This document shows positions 30,987 to 41,624 of a stretch of DNA of 64,000 nt, one piece after another (position 1 is the first letter of the stretch; each line of letters opens with the position of its first letter). Under the pieces are notes generated by a model. The model made no database searches. It had not been told where the DNA came from and saw only the letters and a program-made list of their open reading frames with translations. Source of the stretch: Lineus longissimus (taxonomy: Eukaryota > Nemertea > Pilidiophora > Heteronemertea > Lineidae); NCBI RefSeq assembly GCF_910592395.1, contig NC_088321.1, forward strand, positions 1,924,001 through 1,988,000, read 5' to 3'. A program made the position numbers and the translations under genes.

Positions 30987-33173
30987 TATGACACGACTGT
31001 TGAGGATATATCACAAATAAATGGATGGCTCAGTTGTTTGCTATCCTGCGAGGCAAATGCTTACTTGAAGTATGTAATAAATTTTTGATTGATGGCAGAC
31101 TGTAAAGTGATAAAAACACATGGAATGTTGTTTATTATCGATGGTTTTTTACCAAACCTCGTTTTATGTCTGTAACACTCCTTCTTTGATACTTTCCCTG
31201 TAATAGCATTCCGCGAAGATGTCGTCACTGCAGCTGCTGCCCTCTATTTCTCCATCGCTGAATTACAGGCAATGTCGGACAAACATGCGGTTTCGTAATG
31301 GATTCAGGCTTTCTAACTAGGGCAGTTAGATTCAATCTGGCACATGTCCGAGTGTTGGAAATACTACATAATTGTTCTGAATATTTCTCTCTCTGACTCT
31401 ATGGTATCATTCATGCTAAAAACAATGCAGGGTCAAAGATAATTGACTTTGAAATAAGTTCAAATGCGTAGAAATAAGGGAATTCGTTTATGGCCCAGTG
31501 GTTGGCGCGTTGGACCCTGAGTGGTAGTTAAGCAACGTCGAGCGCGGTCAACCTTTGGATCGGTGACCGGCGCGTACAATACTTTAGTGTTACAATACTG
31601 TTGATTTTCTGTTTTCTGCATATAGTACTCGTCTTCCGACTAAACGGATCCGTACTATCCTTTTAGCTTTGATGTTTTCCAAATAGAACTAGTGATGTCA
31701 CAATCCCCCGCTGACATCGATCTTCCTTCTGATATATCATATTTCTGTCAGTTGTAGGTGGACATGTCAAGATGAGGATTACCAACCTAGTCCCCAGAAC
31801 ATCCATGGCCGAGTACTGTAGGCGCATAAACAAGTGTTTTTACTCTACACTGAACCCCGGGGATAGGTTTATTCAGTGGAACCTCCCTTAGCGGACACCT
31901 CTCAATTAAGGACAACCTCTCTATTGAAGACACTAGTTTTGGTCCCAAATTGGTTGTTTCCATTCAAGAAGCTCCTGCCACCGTACGTCTCCAGGCGATA
32001 CCTGGGGATCCTCAGGAGACATTTGTCTTCGGACCTCAGGGATCGCCCGGAGTCACAGGATGGGAGGAGCTCGGATATGTAAGCAGGGGCAAGTCCGTTT
32101 CTTGCATTGTCTTGAACTCTATACGTTCACGGATTGGTAGCCAAAGTAGACTTCTCATCACGGGGGTAATATGTTCACTTAATGCTAAATAAGATCAATG
32201 AAAACACAGGTGTTACATCAGTATTCTAAATTCATTTTGTAATCATCAGCGAAAGACGGAATGTAACGCGATACAATGCATTGTACAGTAAAAACAAACA
32301 CAATGCATTGAAGAGTATGCATCGCCTCAGACACGCCTCTCGATCAAGTACACTGTTTTTCCTGGTCTCCGTGGGTGCAGCGCCTGACATTAGTGCCACA
32401 AGCATTTTGCTTAGGTGGTAATTAGTCGATATGTGAGCTGCCATAGATCTATAAAGCCAATTTGTAGACTTGAGATCAAAGACACATACAATTCTTTGAC
32501 ATCTAGTTATTTCGAACTGTGTGAAAAAAACCTGGGGAAAATACAGCTCTCGGACACATGTTGCGTTCAACCCACGGTGGCTGAAGGTATCGGCTTGCCT
32601 AAGAAAAATACGTGCTTACCTGGAGGAAATGACGACACAAAAGAAACAGACAAAATATTAGTTCATTTTGAGGGGCGTAAGGCCCGCATTTATTATTTTT
32701 ATCCGATTGTACCCCTCCAACACTGTAATGGGAGAGCCTTGTTTCTATTGTGTTGCATTTACACGCCGTGTTTTTTTCGAGATAGACGGATAAAAATTGA
32801 AAGGCAGAGAATTTCAGTCAGTGAAAGTCTTTTATTATTCTCCTGTTTTCTAAAACGCCTCCATTTATAACGAACTGCAGTTTACAGAGTAAATGCATTA
32901 TGCGCCTATACAAAGCCTCGTTTTGAGTTCGAAGAAAGTTGAAGTAACACCGTTTTGAATGCGATTGGCTGCAGATATAGGGTATGTTGGTCTGGGTCTG
33001 ACCAGGTCCACACTGCTCAAGAAGACCCAAGGATAGCTTAGCTTAAAGACTGCGTTGTATGCTTTTCGACAGGCATAACAAAGCCTACCCCATCCCCACC
33101 ACCAGATTTAGATGATCTGTTGATCAAGCCATCAGCAGCTGTGAACGCAGCGGACCATGTCATATCCTACTAA
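30987..33173 (+). CDS. 3' portion of a multi-exon gene, unknown family; possibly disrupted
   Basis: Short exons whose phases chain: 30987-31069 (YDTTVEDISQINGWLSCLL...), 31667-31746 (FDVFQIELVMSQSPADIDLP...), 31758-31866 (GHVKMRITNLVPRTSMAEYC...), a block ending 32078 (PGDPQETFVFGPQGSPGVTG...), 32547-32586 (LSDTCCVQPTVAE) and 33073-33173 (ITKPTPSPPPDLDDLL...DHVISY, then TAA). Donors GTATGT, GTCAGT, GTTTAT, GTAAGC, GTATCG; acceptors CTATCACAG, ATCCTTTTAG, AATACAG, TTCGACAG. AATAAA at 33525-33530 could be its polyA signal. Two anomalies: exons two and three are separated by only 11 nt, and a half Tigger-like MITE lies between exons three and four. Upstream exons are not found. No domain recognised. 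It may be an intact gene with odd splicing, an assembly error, or a recent pseudogene. Confidence 0.5.
31205..31478 (+). mobile_element. truncated copy of the AGCATTCCGCGAAG element
   Basis: Matches 20367-20640 with only a handful of differences over 274 bp. The right end is missing; at 31478 it passes directly into the tRNA/5S-like SINE. Lies in an intron of the 31-33 kb gene. Confidence 0.85.
31478..31575 (+). repeat. chimeric tRNA / 5S rRNA SINE, copy 1
   Basis: 'tggcccagtggttggcgcgt' followed by 'tggac' resembles a tRNA 5' half with A box. It runs into 'agttaagcaacgtcgagcgc' then 'cctttggatcggtgaccg', which follows the 3' half of 5S rRNA (AGTTAAGCAACGTCG, GGATGGGTGACCG). A second, inverted copy at 43501-43598 has the same join. 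Confidence 0.6.
31874..31967 (+). mobile_element. half Tigger/pogo-like MITE inside coding sequence
   Basis: Starts CAGTGGAACCTCCCTTAGCG and stops after 'ggttgtttccattcaa', the middle of the family consensus, so only the left half is present. Flanking sequence on both sides is protein-coding in appearance. Confidence 0.75.
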
Positions 33174-33727
33174 CATCCGTCCGCCAAGGTTATCGGACTA
33201 TTCGGTTGACACATATTGATCTGGGAGCTGGTCGCCTATTCAGGACGTCTACGATCAATGCTTGAAGCAGAACTGGTTTTGAATTGCATACGGCCAAGGC
33301 CAGGCCACAAGGAGAGAACTTGCATCTCGTAGTCAGGGTCAACTTACTAAATGTTTTGATTGTAGCAGACTGTAAATTTGTCAGTCGGGAACGTATCGTG
33401 AGGTTGCTGCTGCAAACCCCGCCGCCATTTGGGGTGCATTCTATAGAGGGGCTTACTGGGGACGAGATTTGGGGAACCTGGGAACGAGGTGGACGTGTGT
33501 ACCATCGACGTCGCCATATTGAAAAATAAACAATAACATGATCAAGAACAGTTAACATAACCATCATACGGTGATTGTGACGAAGTTGCGCAGAGTGAAA
33601 CGGCCAAAATAGTTCTCCGCAATATGACCTTACAATTCGATATATGTGCGGTGTTTTCTCGTCATTGTGTTTAAGTGCTCAGGAAGTTGATAAAGAATGT
33701 TCGCAGCTGATTTTAACGTTTGAATAG

Positions 33728-33884
33728 TCTTTCTGAAGAAGATTTTGAAGCGAAGTCAAAAGAAATAGTTTTTGGCGCCAAAGACGTCGCCGTCACAAAT
33801 GGCGGGTTTGCGCTGCTCTCGAGAATCGATGCGAAGTTGCGAGTGGTTTGGGGTGGACCAGCCGCCGGGGTACAGATGAAATAA
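33728..33884 (+). CDS. candidate terminal exon, unknown family
   Basis: Open frame of about 52 codons ending in TAA at 33882-33884. It reads SEEDFEAKSKEIVFGAKDVA, then VTNGGFALLSRIDAKLRVVW and GGPAAGVQMK. RNY codon bias is strong. A possible acceptor (GTTTGAATAG) precedes it, but the tract is poor and no upstream exon is identified. The minus strand is also open here (60 codons with ATG at 33895). CAAATGGCGGG inside it is also a good YY1 match, so a promoter reading is possible. Confidence 0.35.
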
Positions 33885-34132
33885 GTGCCACGCATAACAA
33901 AATAATCTGATCTATTGCTTCATGATGCGAATATGACGTGTTAAATGGTAAGATGAATCTGTAAGCTAACACGAAGTGGAAGGCAATATAGGATCGATGC
34001 ATCAAGCTATGGTATTATTTATGAGATTATTGTGCTATGAACGGAATATGATAGCAATCTTAAACTTGCACTACGTTTAGAGTGTATTTGTACAAGACAC
34101 TATGGCACCAATAATCAAGTGCTCTTTTTATT

Positions 34133-34246
34133 CTAACTTAACATAGCGTTATCTCCTTCAGCTAAGCTGTTAGACTTAACGCCAAGTTAAGCTAACGCTA
34201 GCGTTAGCGACAAAACGTGTTTTGAACAATCGGGCCCTGGCCTATG
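34133..34246 (+). mobile_element. partial MITE related to 50707-50856
   Basis: 'atagcgttatctccttcagc', 'cgctagcgttagcgacaaaa' and 'gggccctggcctatg' match the right two thirds of the element at 50.7 kb. The left TIR is absent. Confidence 0.6.
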
Positions 34247-34382
34247 TCGCTGATAAACCTGGCTCTCGTCTCTTGTTATTCTGTTGACCCCCAAAGCATG
34301 ACTCCGTTGATGCACGGTATGGCCATGTGGCCAGCCTCTCCGTGTCCCAGAGTGAGGCACATGCTCTGGTATCTATCTTCTG

Positions 34383-34560
34383 CGCTGCACTGAACCCTCC
34401 CGGACAATTTCAGGGCAAGCCTATGATTACACCCCGTTCTAGTGCATTGTTATTGCAGTTCAATGACTTTTCAATTATCCTGTTTGGCGAAGTCACGGTC
34501 CTGTTGGAGCCGTTTTTGAATGAAAAACCAACATATCTCATGCCAAAGTTGTCCCTTTAA
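34383..34560 (+). mobile_element. TTAA-family element, right part
   Basis: Contains 'attacaccccgttctagtgc', 'caattatcctgtttggcgaa' and ends 'aagttgtccctttaa'. Left end missing. Confidence 0.7.
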
Positions 34561-34885
34561 GTTGACTTTGATTTCACTCAGGCTCGTTTTAAAAAGTAGA
34601 CTCTCTTAGATTTCTACTTTACTCACAAAGTCTACCAAATCTCCACCATAGTTACGTCCTCATCATCCACAGCTAACCATTACATCTCAATATGGTAATC
34701 GCATGCAAATTGTTCCCCCGGGGAGAATTATTCTTCCTCAGCCAAGTTAAATTGACCAAAGATTGAAATGAGCGATGTACGCCGTGTTGGGCAACATGGG
34801 TATTGGTGGAAGACCCATGGTTGTGGGTAAAGCAGGCTGGTCTCAGCTGGAGATTTCAGAAAGGGATGTTGGTTTCCTTTGGGTG

Positions 34886-35416
34886 TACAGTGGACTCTCC
34901 CTTAGACGACACCTCTCTATTAAGGACACTAGTGTTGGTCCCAAATGGGTTGTTTCCATTCAATTTGACCTCTCTTATCAGGACGCCTCTCTATTAAGGA
35001 CAGCCTCTCTATTAAGGACACTAGTTTTGGTCCCAAATGGGTTGTTTCCATTCAATCTAACCTCTCTAATCAGGACACCTCTCTATTAAGGACAGCCTCT
35101 CTATTAAGGACACTAGTTTTGGTCCCAAATGGGTTGTTTCCATTCAATTTGACCTCTCTTATCAGGACACCTCTCTATTAAGGACAACCTCTCCATTAAG
35201 GACACTAGTTTTGGTCCCAAATGGGTTGTTTTCATTCAATTTGACCTCTCTAATCAGGACACCTCTCTATTAAGGACAACCTCTCTATTAAGGACACTAG
35301 TTTTGGTCCCAAATGGGTTGCTTCCATTCAATCTAACCTCTCTAATCAGGACACCTCTCTATAAAGGTCAGCATTTATCAGTCCCAACAGTGTCCTTAAC
35401 AGAGATGTTTTACTGT
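34886..35416 (+). mobile_element. Tigger/pogo-like MITE expanded by five internal 92-bp repeats
   Basis: Ends (TACAGTGGACTCTCCCTTAG and TTTTACTGT) are those of the family. Inside, 'ggtcccaaatgggttg' recurs at 34937, 35029, 35121, 35213 and 35305, exactly 92 bp apart. The normal MITE has one such block in about 180 bp. Confidence 0.9.
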
Positions 35417-36160
35417 GGCTACTGTATATCATCCGACAAATCATGTGACAGTAGATCATAGGGCTGTCCCCAAAGTACATGTAGGCTGATTTCGCTAGGG
35501 GGAATGTTATTGGTTTATTCATGGACAGGTTGGCATAATATAGATGTATGGCGTCAATAAAACAAATGTGCTTGATGGCTTTGTCAATTTTATGTGACAG
35601 CGATATAGATATATACCATTACTATTCAGACATGTTATTGCATTTCTGTTTGTCAATTTCATCTTCGAAATTGAGCTAAAAATTACCCTGGAGAATCAAT
35701 TCCCCAGATTGCTGAGTCTCAGGCAGGCACTCCGGCTTACCGAGTCAACATTTCGTGGGAAAGGAAAAAACTCTTTAACTGAAGGGTCATTTCAACTATG
35801 TCCGGTGTTTCGAGGCCACTAAAGCCATGAAATACAGCCAATAAGTTGCTCCTTCCAATGCTTATCCATTTTCGGACAAGGTTTTCTCAACTTTTTGAAA
35901 TACTTCAGAGAGTGATATATTCTGAAGTCCATATCTCAGCGTATCATTAAGAGATCCTCATGTATCAGACATCATTTTAACGATAACTTTGTGAAGAATA
36001 GGCCAGTGCCACGCAATAACGCATTTACCCAACAGCCTCATTTTGCCAGATCGGGTCCCAATAGTCTTCATCATGAGGAAATGAGGGGTTACTGTTCGGC
36101 TTTCCGGCCTTCTGAGAGGGAAAATTTTACTTTATTTATCGTCTTTACAACATTTTCGCT

Positions 36161-36385
36161 TTAAAGGGAGTCCAAAGACAGCACCTTTGTAGGCAAGATG
36201 AAGTTACACAAAGTCACCAATAGGGGTCTCTCTCATCAAATTACATCAAAATTGTTCCTGCTTGTATGAGGAATATTTTCAGTGGTGAATCAAACATGAC
36301 CCGATGACCTTCCTGTGCATACTAGCCACCCAAAGATGGCCAATTTAACCCCTCTGCTGCTGCCTATACCCCCCCCCCCTTTTAA
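36161..36385. mobile_element. short TTAA element related to 8323-9605
   Basis: Starts TTAAAGGGAGTCC, contains 'taggcaagatgaagttacac' and 'ccaataggggtctctc', and ends 'ctgctgcctatacc', a poly-C run, then TTTTAA. These are the same TIR blocks as in the 1.28-kb element. Confidence 0.6.
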
Positions 36386-37105
36386 AAGAAACGCCACGTC
36401 TTACATGTAGGATATTCGTAATGTAATCGTTCTTGTCGCCACGACAAACAGACCCATTGAAGTCAATGCATGAATAAACGTATGGTAATTCGTGCAACCT
36501 TGTTCCCGGGGTATTCACTGTTGATATTTCCAGTTTCAATACATATATATATATGTTAACAAAGCGCTTGGGTACGGGAATGGAAACAGTACTGATAAAT
36601 CCAGGGTTTTTCTCCCGACTCGAGTTCTAACTCCGCACAGATTTTGACCGATTGCCGCGTGTCGCTGTGTGGAGCCTGCCAGAGATGAAACATGATCTAC
36701 AGTTGCCATTGGGTAATGTTGGAAAAGCTAGCTATCGATTGGCCGTCATCTGTATACGCCGCGGGTAGCAATTTACAAGGCACCATCGGAGCTTGCACGT
36801 GATTTGTTAACAAAATGGTGAGAGATCGTAAACAGACGACACTATAGCTCAGCCTCATTTCCAGGTATGCTAAATGCATTAGTCTGTCATTAGATTCCCA
36901 TCAGTCAGACCCTGGTGACAAGGTTTATGAGATCTCGTGTTCATTCCGTAAGGATATTGTGTTATTTATTGCTAGATTTTAGCTTTACCCAATTTGTCGC
37001 TAAGCTTCCGAACATCTCAACTATTCTGTAAGGCAAGCTCGCGCTTCAATAGATACTCTATCAAGTAGTCATTCATCACTGAGAAAAAAGCTTCAAGGTT
37101 TGCAA
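36386..37105. other. intergenic, no gene seen
   Basis: Contains a short (TA) run at about 36541-36553. No exon-like frame with good splice sites. Confidence 0.4.
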
Positions 37106-37420
37106 TTCAAGGGACGCCTTGGGCGTGGTATTCACCTGGCCAGGAGGATAATGACTCTGCTTGCCACCGTGCGCCGCCACCTGCAGTATCACACCAATGC
37201 TGAGTTCTAATTACAATGCATGATTTCAGCCAGTGTTGCGGGGCAGTTTTGGACACGGCATGTGAATTTTAGGCAGGCCTACGGTTACACCCCGTTCTAT
37301 TGCATTGTTTATTGTAGTTCAATGACTTTTCAATCATCTTGTTCGGAGAAGTCACGGTCCCGGTGGAAGCCTTTTTGTATAAAAAAACCAACATATCTCC
37401 TCCACAAGTTGTCCCTTTAA
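37106..37420 (+). mobile_element. TTAA-family element, near-complete
   Basis: Left end TTCAAGGGACGCCTTGGGCG (eroded TTAA), right end AAGTTGTCCCTTTAA. Interior 'gccaggaggataatgactct' and 'tacggttacaccccgttcta' as in the 30.4-kb copy. Confidence 0.7.
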
Positions 37421-37547
37421 GTGGTAGTAGGTCTTCTTCATTTTGCTTGTTGCCGTGTTTTTAAAAGCTCCTGGCGAGCAACAGCGAGATGATAAACAAA
37501 TCTACGCCATACTAAAAATACACCGAGAAAGCCTCAGGCAGAATGGG

Positions 37548-37705
37548 TCTGCAGCAGCCCGCAAACCTAATTGCGATGTCAGCGGAACACCAACCTAATT
37601 ACCAAGGTTTACATCATCCCACAGCCTATATACCAGGTCTTCATCAGCCAACCAACCTAATTGCCAGGCCTACAGCAGCCCACCATCCCAATTGCCAAGT
37701 CCACT
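37548..37705 (+). repeat. degenerate minisatellite, unit about 36 bp
   Basis: 'caacctaattgccaggnctacagcagccca' recurs four to five times with substitutions; the open frame over it (QPTNLIARPTAAHH type) follows from the repeat. Confidence 0.5.
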
Positions 37706-37759
37706 GCACCCAGCCATGTGTGAATCTTAGCCGGACTGATTCACTTTCACGATCTCAAT

Positions 37760-38447
37760 GATACATAAGAAGGTCTCAAATGACATCGTTAAGTGCTTTT
37801 TCGCATAAGAACTATGAATAGCCTTTCTCATATATCTCTTTTGAGCTTACACTCGAAAACAAATACATTCATCATTTGTCTGAATATCATCAGTCATGCT
37901 ATCTCTCCGTATCACTAAAATACTTACTAAGTCACACAGATTTGTTCAATATGTATTAACAGATCTGGTCGACATCCACAGACGGCAACAGGTGATGATC
38001 TTCGGCTACGTCACATTTTTTCCGTCCCCAGGTACGCTGACGAGGAATTACAATGCTTGAAATGTACGCAATGTATTACACCACCACTTATCTATTAAGA
38101 AATGGAGAATTTTTTTCGCCAATCATAATATGGTTCATGCATCATGATAGCCCGGGGAAGAGTCCGAGACTGTGTGCACTTGGAACACATAGTGGGAAAC
38201 GTTAGGGATTTGGGAATTGTCAATCCATCCAGGCGGTTGTGATCAATAAGTCACAATCCAGTAAATCCAGCATTCCAGTGATCCAGCTTTTTCGAATACC
38301 CGTCGTTGCTACGTCTGCAAGCCAAAGTCTGCCAAGAGGCTGAATCTATGTCTTAGTGTGAATCTCGACGATACAACTTTGGTGCATTGATTTGCATGTA
38401 CTTTCAAGGGTTGATACGACATCTCAACTGATATCCTCATTTCCTGC
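37760..38447. other. intergenic, no gene seen
   Basis: No frames, repeats or regulatory motifs that I can support. Confidence 0.4.
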
Positions 38448-38781
38448 TTAAAGGGTAACTCGTGTCAAATTTCACCATATAATGTTTTAGCTGTTTTTGA
38501 CAATGACTACGTCAATTTCTCATAAATCGGTAAGTTTTTCGAATCGAAATGCACATTTTCTAGAAATTGATGGTTTAATCCCTCCCGGACGGCTCGCTTC
38601 GATGCCGTTTTCGTTGATGACGTCACAACACGAACATTTTCGCGGTCGCGTTGGTTTACATTCAGCGATTTTATGATAAATCTAATCAAAAATGGAAAAT
38701 TTGAGCTTTACATTTGTGATCAACAATTAAAAACGGACGTATTTCCGCAAAGTTGTAAATCACATCATAGTATCACTTTAA
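38448..38781. mobile_element. TTAA-flanked 335-bp element, copy 2
   Basis: Inverse of 19131-19466. Reads TTAAAGGGTAACTCGTGTC at the left and ends 'atcatagtatcactttaa'. TTAA on both ends. Confidence 0.75.
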
Positions 38782-39140
38782 GTTCTTTCTCATATCAGTA
38801 TACTCGACACTATTTTAATAGGATTAAATAGCATTTCTCATAAGGAGCTAGCGCTTAAGTAGAGATATGTTCATTACTTCTGGTGATATCTTTGAGAGTC
38901 AATAGAGGGGAATCAAAATTAATGATGATGTTATAAGGGAATTGATATCGAACTGGTGATGGTGGTTGTCTCACCCGAACCGCGAGGGCGGCGCGAGAAA
39001 TGTCGACCAACATTTTCCTCCACCCGAGCGATTTTTGCGAGACAATCAATACCGACAATGGGGTATCAATTTCTATTCTAAAACATCGCAAATTAGATAA
39101 CGAATAATGTGGTTTTAAATGCTTTTTGACTGCTTCCACA

Positions 39141-39330
39141 TTAAAGGGCAAACTTGGGCATATAAGATATGTTGGTTTTCCACCCAAAAACCGGCTTCCA
39201 GCTGGACCGCAACTTCTCCGAACAGGATAAATGAAAACTCATCGAACTGCAATTACCAATGGACTAGAACGGGGTGTAGCCGTAGGCCTGCCTGAAATTT
39301 GCAAACCATGTCCAAATCTGCCTCGCAGCA
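39141..39330 (-). mobile_element. TTAA-family element, inverted partial copy
   Basis: TTAAAGGGCAAACTTGGGCA at the left, then 'agatatgttggttttccacc' and 'acggggtgtagccgtaggcc'. The far end is missing and a tRNA-like piece follows. Confidence 0.65.
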
Positions 39331-39344
39331 CTGGCGTAATCATT

Positions 39345-39416
39345 AGGTCATCCGAGCCTGAGTTCTCCCCGGAATCGAGCCCTTGCTTGGTAGCCAAATT
39401 AACCACAAGGCTATGA
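39345..39416 (-). repeat. tRNA-derived SINE head, minus strand
   Basis: Read on the minus strand: TAGCCTTGTGGTTAATTTGG (A box region), then GGGCTCGATTCCGGGG (B box) about 35 bases later. No tail or second copy identified. Confidence 0.4.
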
Positions 39417-40767
39417 GGTTCCTAAATGATTTTACAAGTTTGGATATAGGGCCTTCCGACCTTAAAAGTCTATGAAAGCTTGTAAACATAAATGCACACC
39501 ACTCGTTAACTGAATTTGCAACAGAAATAATTATGTTATTCTCATATGCGTGCGCGTGACCTTGGATAATGGACTAAATTATTCGCCTGATTTGATCGCT
39601 ATTGTAATTACCATCTCACGGAGGTGGCGGGCCTTGACTGTAATTGCCCTGTGACATGCAATGTTAAATTGATATTGAAAGTGCACTTTCAATCCACTGA
39701 TGATATATCGAACTCTAATGGCAGGCCAGAGACCTCTATTAGCCAGCGTGTACATTCTGTGTACATTTTAATGAACATAGGTTGGTGAAAAAAGTACACC
39801 AAGGGTGCTTTAATTCCCACCAAATTTTACATGTGTTATGAAGAGGCTTTTATCGAAATAATAGTAAAAATTCAAAACATTCCAATACCGATTGCCTGAG
39901 AAAAATTGATTTGTGTACAGCAATGCCATCAAATCGTCACTCGCGGACTGATATGGACCTAATAGAATACAAGTTCTAAACTGGCCAGTGAGACAATATT
40001 TCCTTGAATTAATTATCAAAATGTATATCCCCGTTATGGCCTGGCTCTGTAGATTAAGAATCCAACAAAGATTGAAGAATAAATCCACTTTCACCCATCA
40101 CAGTCATGTATTTACCACAGCTTCACAGTTCAGTACGGACTATGTGTCAGTGCCACACTTCCGCCTGTGCCACACTTCCGCCTGTGGATGAATACATGTC
40201 TCTGCCCTCTAATGGCATATATTGGTAAAGAAAAAATAACTTGTTGTTATGAAATGATTCCATTGATCATCATCAGTGTGAAAAGCATTCCACCAGAATC
40301 GTTCACATGGTCGAACCAATAACCATATTCATGTTTGCCTTGGCCTGACGTGCAAGGATAAATTGACAAGGAGAGCAAGTTGGGATACGCTTGTGATATA
40401 TCGAGTCCAAATGACATTTATTGGCACGGTAAATTATTTGATTGTTGTCGCAAAATGATCCGATATTGGAAGTTTTAATCGCCATCATCTGTGTAAATAG
40501 TAATCGACCACCCAATCGTTCTCTTAGTAACAATGAAATCAATATTATGATATCCATGTTTGATTACGTCTCAATCTCCAACGCAGACAGAGCATTGACG
40601 CAATATGTCTCTGCCAGTATTGGCGTCCATTGCACCTGTATATTGCAGGTACGATGCACGCAAGAAGTATATTACCAATAGTATTCTTATTACTATAAGT
40701 GGTGAATATTTATTCCTGTTTTAGCCTATTGAAACAGTTCAAGGGACAAAACTCCACCCGCTTGAAA

Positions 40768-41195
40768 TCAAAGGCTGGCTGGTAAAAACCTCAATCTGCC
40801 CGAGTAGTACATACTTTCATCTCTGCAGATCCGGAGTCAAACTCTCCACAAGAGATACAAAGAGCTCGCTGGTAAAAACCTCTGCCCGAATGATACATTC
40901 CTTCATCGCCGCAGTTGGCGAGTCAAACTCTCCACTGGAGGTACAAAAGGCTGACTGGTCAATATCTCTGCACGAGTGGTACATTATTTTCATCTCTGCA
41001 AGTCGTGAATGATTCTTTTCACGAGAGATACAAAAGGCTGGCCGGTAGCTGGTAAAAACCTACTCCGCGGGTCGCCGAGACATACTCTCCACTAGAGATA
41101 CAAAACGCCGGCTGCTTAAAACCTCTGCTCGAGTGCTAGTGATACATTCTTTCTGTACCGCAGGTCGTGAATCAAACACATCCACTCAGAAACAT
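40768..41195 (+). repeat. 97-bp degenerate tandem array (about 5 units)
   Basis: 'ctggtaaaaacctctgccyg', 'tacattctttcatctctgca' and 'actctccacnagagatacaa' recur at about 97-bp spacing with deletions. Confidence 0.75.
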
Positions 41196-41271
41196 CGCGT
41201 TTATTGGTTTTTTCTTCACATTCCAAAGAATGCGATGTATGTGTCTTCGAGTACGCTGAGATTAGGGATAG

Positions 41272-41463
41272 ACTTATGCCGTGCGATGCGTTCTGCTTGG
41301 TAGAACTGAACAGACTTGGAAGAAAAAGCTACTATCGGCATTCAGTTGGGATAGACTAACATCTTTCATTCGGGTTGCTAGCACTGAGCGTGAGAGATCA
41401 AGGGACTTATCTCTGGGCGACATGATCAACCACTTATGGCCAACTGTGAAGAAAAGAAATGTC
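41272..41463 (+). CDS. candidate internal exon, unknown protein
   Basis: Open frame of 64 codons bounded by a weak acceptor (GATTAGGGATAG) and a reasonable donor (TGTCAG|GTGATT). It reads TYAVRCVLLGRTEQTWKKKL, then LSAFSWDRLTSFIRVASTER and SLGDMINHLWPTVKKRNVR. The W...L...ER...L...D(M/L)I...P pattern is loosely reminiscent of the ENY2/Sus1 helical fold, but this is a weak impression and I do not assign it. The tandem array immediately upstream and the inverted repeat downstream give no supporting exons. It may be a gene relic. Confidence 0.35.
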
Positions 41464-41496
41464 AGGTGATTCGGACAAAAGCCCTGCACAAGGGTT

Positions 41497-41595
41497 CGGT
41501 CGAGGGTTCGGTCGAGGGCGAAGGACGTGGGGAGGACCGAGCTGCTCCTTGAAGCACGCTACTCACTTTGGTTGTGGCAGAAGGGACAGAAAGGA
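41497..41595 (+). repeat. left arm of a 90-bp inverted repeat
   Basis: 'cggtcgagggcgaaggacgt', 'gagctgctccttgaagcacg' and 'tttggttgtggcagaaggga' are inverted at 41905-41990 with few differences. The arms lie within the 160-bp array. Confidence 0.85.
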
Positions 41596-41624
41596 CTAGG
41601 ACATCAAGACAGACTATTAGGTAA

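Noticed and set aside
31478-31575. Functional 5S rRNA or tRNA gene
   Set aside because: Each part is only half of its parent RNA, and the same chimera occurs at 43.5 kb; a SINE is the simpler reading.
32415-32870. 151-codon plus-strand frame as a gene
   Set aside because: No good start, and composition changes along its length. Only the short 32547-32586 part fits an exon, and in that model it is spliced out of this longer frame.
33713-33895. Minus-strand 60-codon frame with ATG at 33895
   Set aside because: The plus strand over the same bases has stronger RNY codon bias; kept only as an alternative to the plus exon.
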